This document shows positions 59,341 through 64,000 of a stretch of DNA of 64,000 bases, in pieces. Numbering within the stretch: the first letter of the stretch is position 1; each line of letters opens with the position of its first letter. The stretch lies in the NCBI GenBank assembly GCA_007449985.2, contig VIIQ02000186.1, positions 110,679-174,678 on the forward strand. Direction: 5' to 3'. The notes beneath the pieces are model-generated. The model made no database searches. It was given only the letters and a program-made list of their open reading frames with translations, and was not told the DNA's origin. This stretch comes from Desmodesmus armatus (lineage: Eukaryota; Chlorophyta; Chlorophyceae; Sphaeropleales; Scenedesmaceae). The translations under genes and the position numbers were made by a program.

Positions 59341-61249
59341 ATGGCAGACGAAGTTCCCATGTTGCAGCTGCCAGACCCCTGTCTGGTGGCGGTGCTGAGG
59401 TGCTGTGCTGGGGACATGCGCAGCCTCTTCAGCGCAGCGCGCTCCCACAGCAGGCTGCAGCAGGCAGCCGCAGAGGTCCTGACCAGCATATCAGTAGGCA
59501 GTGTGAAGTGGCAGCATATTGACAGCGTGCTGACATACCTCTCCAAGCACGGCCGCCATGTTGACAGCCTTTACCTGGCAGGCTTCTGGTACGAACGAGC
59601 CGGGTTGTGGCAGTTGCCCCCAATCCTGCAGCTCACCAGCCTCAAGCTAGACAGTCTGTCCCTGCTGCTGCAGCCAAACAGCCTCACCCAGGGCCTGTTG
59701 CGGCCTGAGTTGCCCCTCAAGCAGCTGCAGCTGTCACGTTGCGAGCTGCTTGATGGAGCAGAGGGGCTGACAGCAGCGCTGGCTCTCCTGCCGGGGCTGC
59801 AGCACCTGAGCATCAGCGCCACAGACTGGGACGTTGACCGCCGTGCATGCCTGCCAGCAGCTGTGCTGGCACAGCTGCAGCAGCTCACCTACCTTGAGCT
59901 TGTCAACATCAAGCTGCAGCATCCTGGCCAGCCAGGGCATGCCCAGCAGTCTCGTTGGCATGCCCGACAACAAAACCGTGGTGCCGATGTCCTGCAGCCC
60001 CTGCAGGCTCTAACACAGCTGGCTGACCTTCGGCTGCACCTTGCTGAGCCAACAGTCATCGACAGCAGCGTGCTGGCAGGCATGCAGGACCTGACACGCC
60101 TGGAGGTGTCAGGAAAGGCTTGCTTCCATTGGCCAGGCGCCCTGGTTGCCGTGACCCAGCTGCAGCACCTGCGCCTGGCATTACAAGTTCCTGCAGCAGG
60201 GCTGGCGCAGCTGAAGGAGATGCAGCAGCTGACCCACCTCCAAATCAGCAACAGGGCTTTTGAGGAGGTCGCCCCTCCTCTACTGGGCGGGTTTGTTAAC
60301 TGGCTAGCACCCGTAGTGATTGGAGCACCTGCAGAAGCCTTCTCGGCCCTGACAGCTAGCAGCCAGCTGCGGTACCTCGACATCAGCAGGTGCAGGCTGC
60401 CAGCAGGCGCCTGGCAGCACATCTTCCCTGCTGGCCACGAGCTGCCACACCTGCAGTCTCTCAACATTTCTGGTGTTGAGGATGGTCAGCGCAGTCCTCT
60501 CACAGCGCCTGAAGGCAGCCTCCTTGTCAGCTGCTGCCCTGGGCTGCAGTCTCTTGACATGCAACACCTGCAGTACAGCGCAGGGGTGCTGGGCCCCCTG
60601 CAGGAGCTGAGCGGGCTGCACACGCTGCGCTTGGCGACACATGGTGAAGGGGAGGGACTGGAGGCAGTTTGCCAGCTGACAGGGCTGAGGGAGCTGACCC
60701 TATCGGCACCCACAGCAACTGCAGAGGGGCTACTGTTGGAGCTGACGCGGCTGACACGTCTCACAAGCCTTGCCTACAGTGGCCCCGTTGGTGGTGTGTA
60801 CACATACCATGAATGGGCGAGCCAGGTGGGTTGGTGTTTGATGCTGCATGCATGAATGCATGCACCGGCATGCGCATGCATCGATCCTCCAGTACCTCTG
60901 TGTGGTTGTCTCAATGCTGGCCTCCTGCATGATATGCTTGCACGGCAATGCAGAGCTCCTGTGTGCTGCCCGCTTCTCATACAGGCACAACTACAACCCA
61001 GCAAGAACCGCTTTTCAGTTGCAGGACAGTCACATGTTCAAGCCAGTCATGTGTTCAAGCCAGCACAACGTAGCGACCACCAACACATCGTGTGTGACAG
61101 CTTTTTGATTGCTCTGCAACTGCCCCCTGTGTTTGCCGCAGGGCCCTGGTGATCGGCCCGTGTGGAGTCAAGTGATGTGGCACCTCTTGGAACACAAGTA
61201 CCCTGAGGTGGCAGAGCAGGCAGCTTTGGCCCTGCTGGCAGAGTGGTAG
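59341..61249 (+). CDS. F-box-like/LRR protein, complete two-exon gene
   Basis: Exons 59341..60825 and 61142..61249 give 530 aa. The ATG directly abuts the acceptor (CTGCTGCAG|ATG), unlike paralogues with one spacer G. The head is MADEVPMLQLPDPCLVAVLR then SLFSAARSHSRLQQ, followed by LRRs with one longer insertion (HPGQPGHAQQSRWHARQQNR, residues ~200-220) and another near residue 310. The donor after ASQ is GTGGGT; the acceptor TTGCCGCAG opens GPGDRPVWSQVMWHLLEHKYPEVAEQ and stops after AEW. Glu of the DEPVW motif is Arg here. It is in tandem with the copy at 55668. Confidence 0.87.
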
Positions 61250-62097
61250 GCTGCAGTTGGCAGTCAACCATACGTCCGTAGGGCTACAGCAATATCCTGA
61301 AGCGCTTGCGCGGCAACGTTGCTGTGCTGTGCTGCGCTGTGTGATAAAAGCAGCTGTGCAGATACGTCTGTAGGACGGTGCGCTGTGCTGAGTGCTTTGT
61401 GCTGGACTTGCTTGTGCTGCTCGTGCGGCCGTCAGATCACTGCTGGTGGCATTTTGCGATGTGTGTTGCGTGATGATGCAAGGGCAGCAGCTGCCGCACA
61501 ACATACATGTTGAGGTGTCCTGCTCCTTTGGTGTGACTGTACTGAGCAGATCCTTCCAACAGCAGCGCACCTTGATGTGTGTGGTTTTAGATGGACAGCA
61601 TATGATTGTTGGAGTGTGGTTCATCTGTGCCCTGGCCCTGGTACATGTGTGTCGTGTTTCCATGCGCGTCATGGAATCAACTTGCCAAGTTGGCAAGAGC
61701 GTGCGCTCGTATGGTGGTGGTGACACAGGGCGTGGACTGCAGCACTGCAGGCTTAGCTTGTCTGTGCTGGGGTGAGATGCCGTGATGGCTTGAGGGGAAG
61801 TTTGTGTCAACCCCTGGCGACAGCATTTCTGCAGTGTCCGGCTGCTGGTTGATGATTGGACAGTGCCAGTGTTTTGCAAAGAGTATGAGCGTTAATACTT
61901 GCAGTATACGGTTTGAGCTGCAAGCCCTACTTACTGTTGTGAGTATGATCGTGCTGGCAGATGGTGTTGATCCATGTGCTATTTGACACCAAACGCTGCA
62001 CTGCACAACAGGCTGAGTCAAGCAGACCATGACAGACCATGGTGGATGAAACACGTAGCTTTGCGTAAGTCAGGGCCTTGAGACCGCCTGGCATTGA
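61250..62097. other. Spacer between LRR gene and LINE remnant
   Basis: A 274-aa minus frame (61055-61879) covers the last LRR exon antisense and is taken as a shadow. No other gene is seen. Confidence 0.4.
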
Positions 62098-63284
62098 GCT
62101 CAAGTTGAGCTGCTCAACACAACTTTGGTGCAACTGCTGTCACAACCGGCTGTCAAAATTGTGCACTTCTTGTTTTTACGCGAGCTGTATGGGGCACATC
62201 GCACCGCCAGTCGCGACGTTCTGTTGAGGGACACCCACCGAGCCTCCCTACCGTGTCGGTGGCTGTCCCTGGCAGCTAGTTGGTGGGCCAAGCTGGCAGC
62301 CATGGAGCCCGACCGGCTGGCCCACCAGGTGTGGTTAGCGGACATAGACATGATGTTGAAAGGGTGCGTCAACTGTTGGACTTTCTGTTTGTTGGAAGGA
62401 TTGGAAGATATTGGCTTTGTGGAGGGGGACATGTGGCGCTCAGGCACACCGGGGGTGACTGTTGATTCCATCAAAGCCATCAACATCACCAAGGAAGCGG
62501 TGATGCAGGCTGCCTTGCGATATCAGGCGGCCCACTGGCAGGCTGTCGTTCTTGCTAGCGCTGACCCTAGGGCATGTGTGTCACTCAGCACCCATCTTAG
62601 GACGCATGCCGCATGGGTGCATGCCCTTGAGGCCAATGTAGTACATGGGAGGGACAATGCCCCGAGCTTCCATCAGCTATGCTTGCCTAGGGGGATCTTG
62701 CGGTGTTTGGGACAGTACCGGCTTGGCGGACACCACTTGAGTGGACGCCTGCATGGTGGGGGACAACAGCATGGGCGAACCTGCCCCCTCTGCTCTGGTA
62801 GGGGGTTGCGTGCTGAGTGGCATGACACATTTGTAGCCAGGTGTGGGGGGACAGGCCTGAGGACTTGCTGCATTTTGTCTTTGAGTGCCCCGCATATGAT
62901 CATATCAGGGACAAGTATGCTTCAGTATTTGCCTATGGTGGTGGGGACTCAGTGCAGCGGTGCATGCAGCTTGTGTTTGGCACCACCCACCAAACTCAGC
63001 TGGCCCGTTGCATTGCAGCTATGGACGTGTATAGAAGGCACCTGCTGGGTAAGGGCAATCTGTTTGGGGTGCGCCCTATTCAGCAACCGGACGGCTATGT
63101 GGCTGTTATGCCCTACCCAGCCTGCTTGCACCGTGCGACAAGCTCACCCCTGTCTACGCAGTTGCTCAGGCTCGGGGTACGGCACTCTGACACCTTAGCA
63201 TTGGCAGCAGGAGCACTAGTAGTAGCTGTGTTGTGGGTCCTGCTCTGCGTGCTAGCACAGCAAATGATTGGCTTGATCTGTTAA
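62098..63284 (+). mobile_element. 5'-truncated LINE (non-LTR retrotransposon) remnant
   Basis: Two overlapping frames give the C-terminal part of a LINE polyprotein downstream of reverse transcriptase: RDTHRASLPCRWLSLAASWW, LAHQVWLADIDMMLKGC, GVTVDSIKAI, then the terminal zinc-knuckle region GRTCPLC ... EDLLHFVFECPAYDHIR (C-x2-C ... H-x4-C). The frame changes near 62830-62845 at a run of G, so the copy is dead. No reverse transcriptase or endonuclease part is present, as expected from 5' truncation during insertion. The left border is approximate. Confidence 0.8.
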
Positions 63285-63743
63285 CTTCTGCCTATGTTGA
63301 GACTTGTCTGAAAGACTGACCCATGTGTGTGCGTGCACGGTGTGTGGAGACTACCAGCTTGCAGCTGAGTCATGAATGCACGATCCTATACCTGGTGTGT
63401 GTGGCAGTTGCCCTTGGTAGTGTGTGTTTTTTTGGGGGCTGGTCTTGTTTGCCGGTCTTGCTGCAGGTTTTTCTTGCAGGTGTGTCTTCCCAGTTCATCC
63501 CGTGTGGAGAGTACCGCTCAGCGGTGAAAGTATCCACTTGTAACAACCTCCCCCCCAAAAAAATTCGAATTGCTTTGAACCACGTAACGTGCAGCAGTGA
63601 GCCGTTGCCACGGAATCAAACGATCTAACCTAACGGGCGGACTCACCAGACGCCCTGTCGCTTTGGGAGCCTTTGCTGCTGCTGTTGCTTGCTGCTGTCA
63701 GATCACAGCATACAGTAGTCACAGCACACACCATCAAGTGACC
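63285..63743. other. LINE 3' region and promoter of the next gene
   Basis: Contains the second copy of the dispersed GTGTGGAGAGTACCGC repeat (63505-63555). The 5' flank of the gene at 63744 follows. Confidence 0.5.
63505..63555. repeat. Dispersed repeat, copy 2 (possible LINE tail)
   Basis: GTGTGGAGAGTACCGCTCAGCGGTGAAAGTATCC, containing the short inverted repeat ACCGCT/AGCGGT, followed by a C-rich tract. It matches 16625-16675 and lies ~220 bp after the LINE coding remnant. Confidence 0.7.
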
Positions 63744-64000
63744 ATGAGTGCCTCTGACGATGAAGCAGAGCTGGCGCTGCTGGAGGAGATAGAAAAGTCA
63801 CAAGGTGAGTGAGGCTAGCCTGATACACTAAGATTGCACAGAGCCAGGACTGCATGGTGTTGGATCAGTATTTTGTTGAAGAGTTGAAAGGACAGGAGTC
63901 ATGGCAGGGCTTCTCTGATTCTCAGCAACGTCTAAGGATTGCTTTTTAATCCACTGCTCTACATGCAGCCGCTGCTCAGCTGCAGGTGCAGTTGACTTTT
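63744..64000 (+). CDS. First exons of a gene running off the right end (partial)
   Basis: ATG at 63744 (context ACCATGA) encodes MSASDDEAELALLEEIEKSQ and a phase-1 donor GTGAGT after 63804. A TACATGCAG acceptor places a second exon at 63969 (AAAQLQVQLTF...) in matching phase, continuing past the window. The acidic, helical start is typical of many nuclear or RNA-processing proteins but does not identify the family. Confidence 0.5.

Overview
The window looks like nuclear DNA of a green alga (Chlorophyta). Supporting signs are intron-rich genes with GT-AG splice sites that split every long protein, abundant CAG/CTG trinucleotide runs and C/G homopolymers, a short interstitial run of the plant/green-algal telomere unit TTTAGGG, secreted Cys-rich proteins, and an algal-type LINE remnant. 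A Scenedesmus-like alga (Sphaeropleales) is my guess from the style of the leucine-rich proteins; this is inference only. There are no prokaryotic features and no convincing tRNA or rRNA genes.

Layout. (1) An F-box-like/leucine-rich-repeat (LRR) family is scattered across the window: minus-strand copies at the left edge-1646, 3585-5770, a relic at 22070-23034 and a damaged copy at 33124-35083; plus-strand copies at 45886-47618, 55668-57494 and 59341-61249. All share one architecture: a 3' splice site zero or one base before the start codon, one long exon, then a phase-0 intron and a short last exon encoding a PGDEPVWRQ-type tail. (2) 8163-18133 carries two secreted-protein genes on the plus strand: a four-exon Cys-rich protein, and a mosaic sushi/CCP-module protein broken by a frameshift and by a 2.93-kb CACTA-type DNA transposon inserted into its third tandem module. 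(3) 18134-23788 is mostly non-coding: a short inverted-repeat element, a CTG minisatellite, a 38-bp minisatellite and the LRR relic. (4) 23789-26966 is a four-exon secreted protein with a ~206-bp fold-back in intron 2. (5) On the minus strand, 28258-31935 is a MYND zinc-finger gene and 36305-45301 a 16- or 17-exon HAD-family 5'-nucleotidase. The nucleotidase is head-to-head with the LRR gene at 45886. (6) 50677-52691 is an Ala/Ser-rich protein of unknown function. (7) 62098-63284 is a LINE 3' remnant, followed by the first exons of a gene running off the right end.

The most unusual theme is that three unrelated genes (secreted protein, MYND, 5'-nucleotidase) carry tandem copies of exon edges inside the neighbouring introns. 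At least two copies still make phase-compatible exons. This fits intron growth and exon gain by tandem duplication across splice junctions. Two long fold-backs (25491-25696 and 32814-32940) are candidate small-RNA precursors or fold-back elements. Exon borders are my own reading of splice motifs and reading frames and have not been tested against transcripts.
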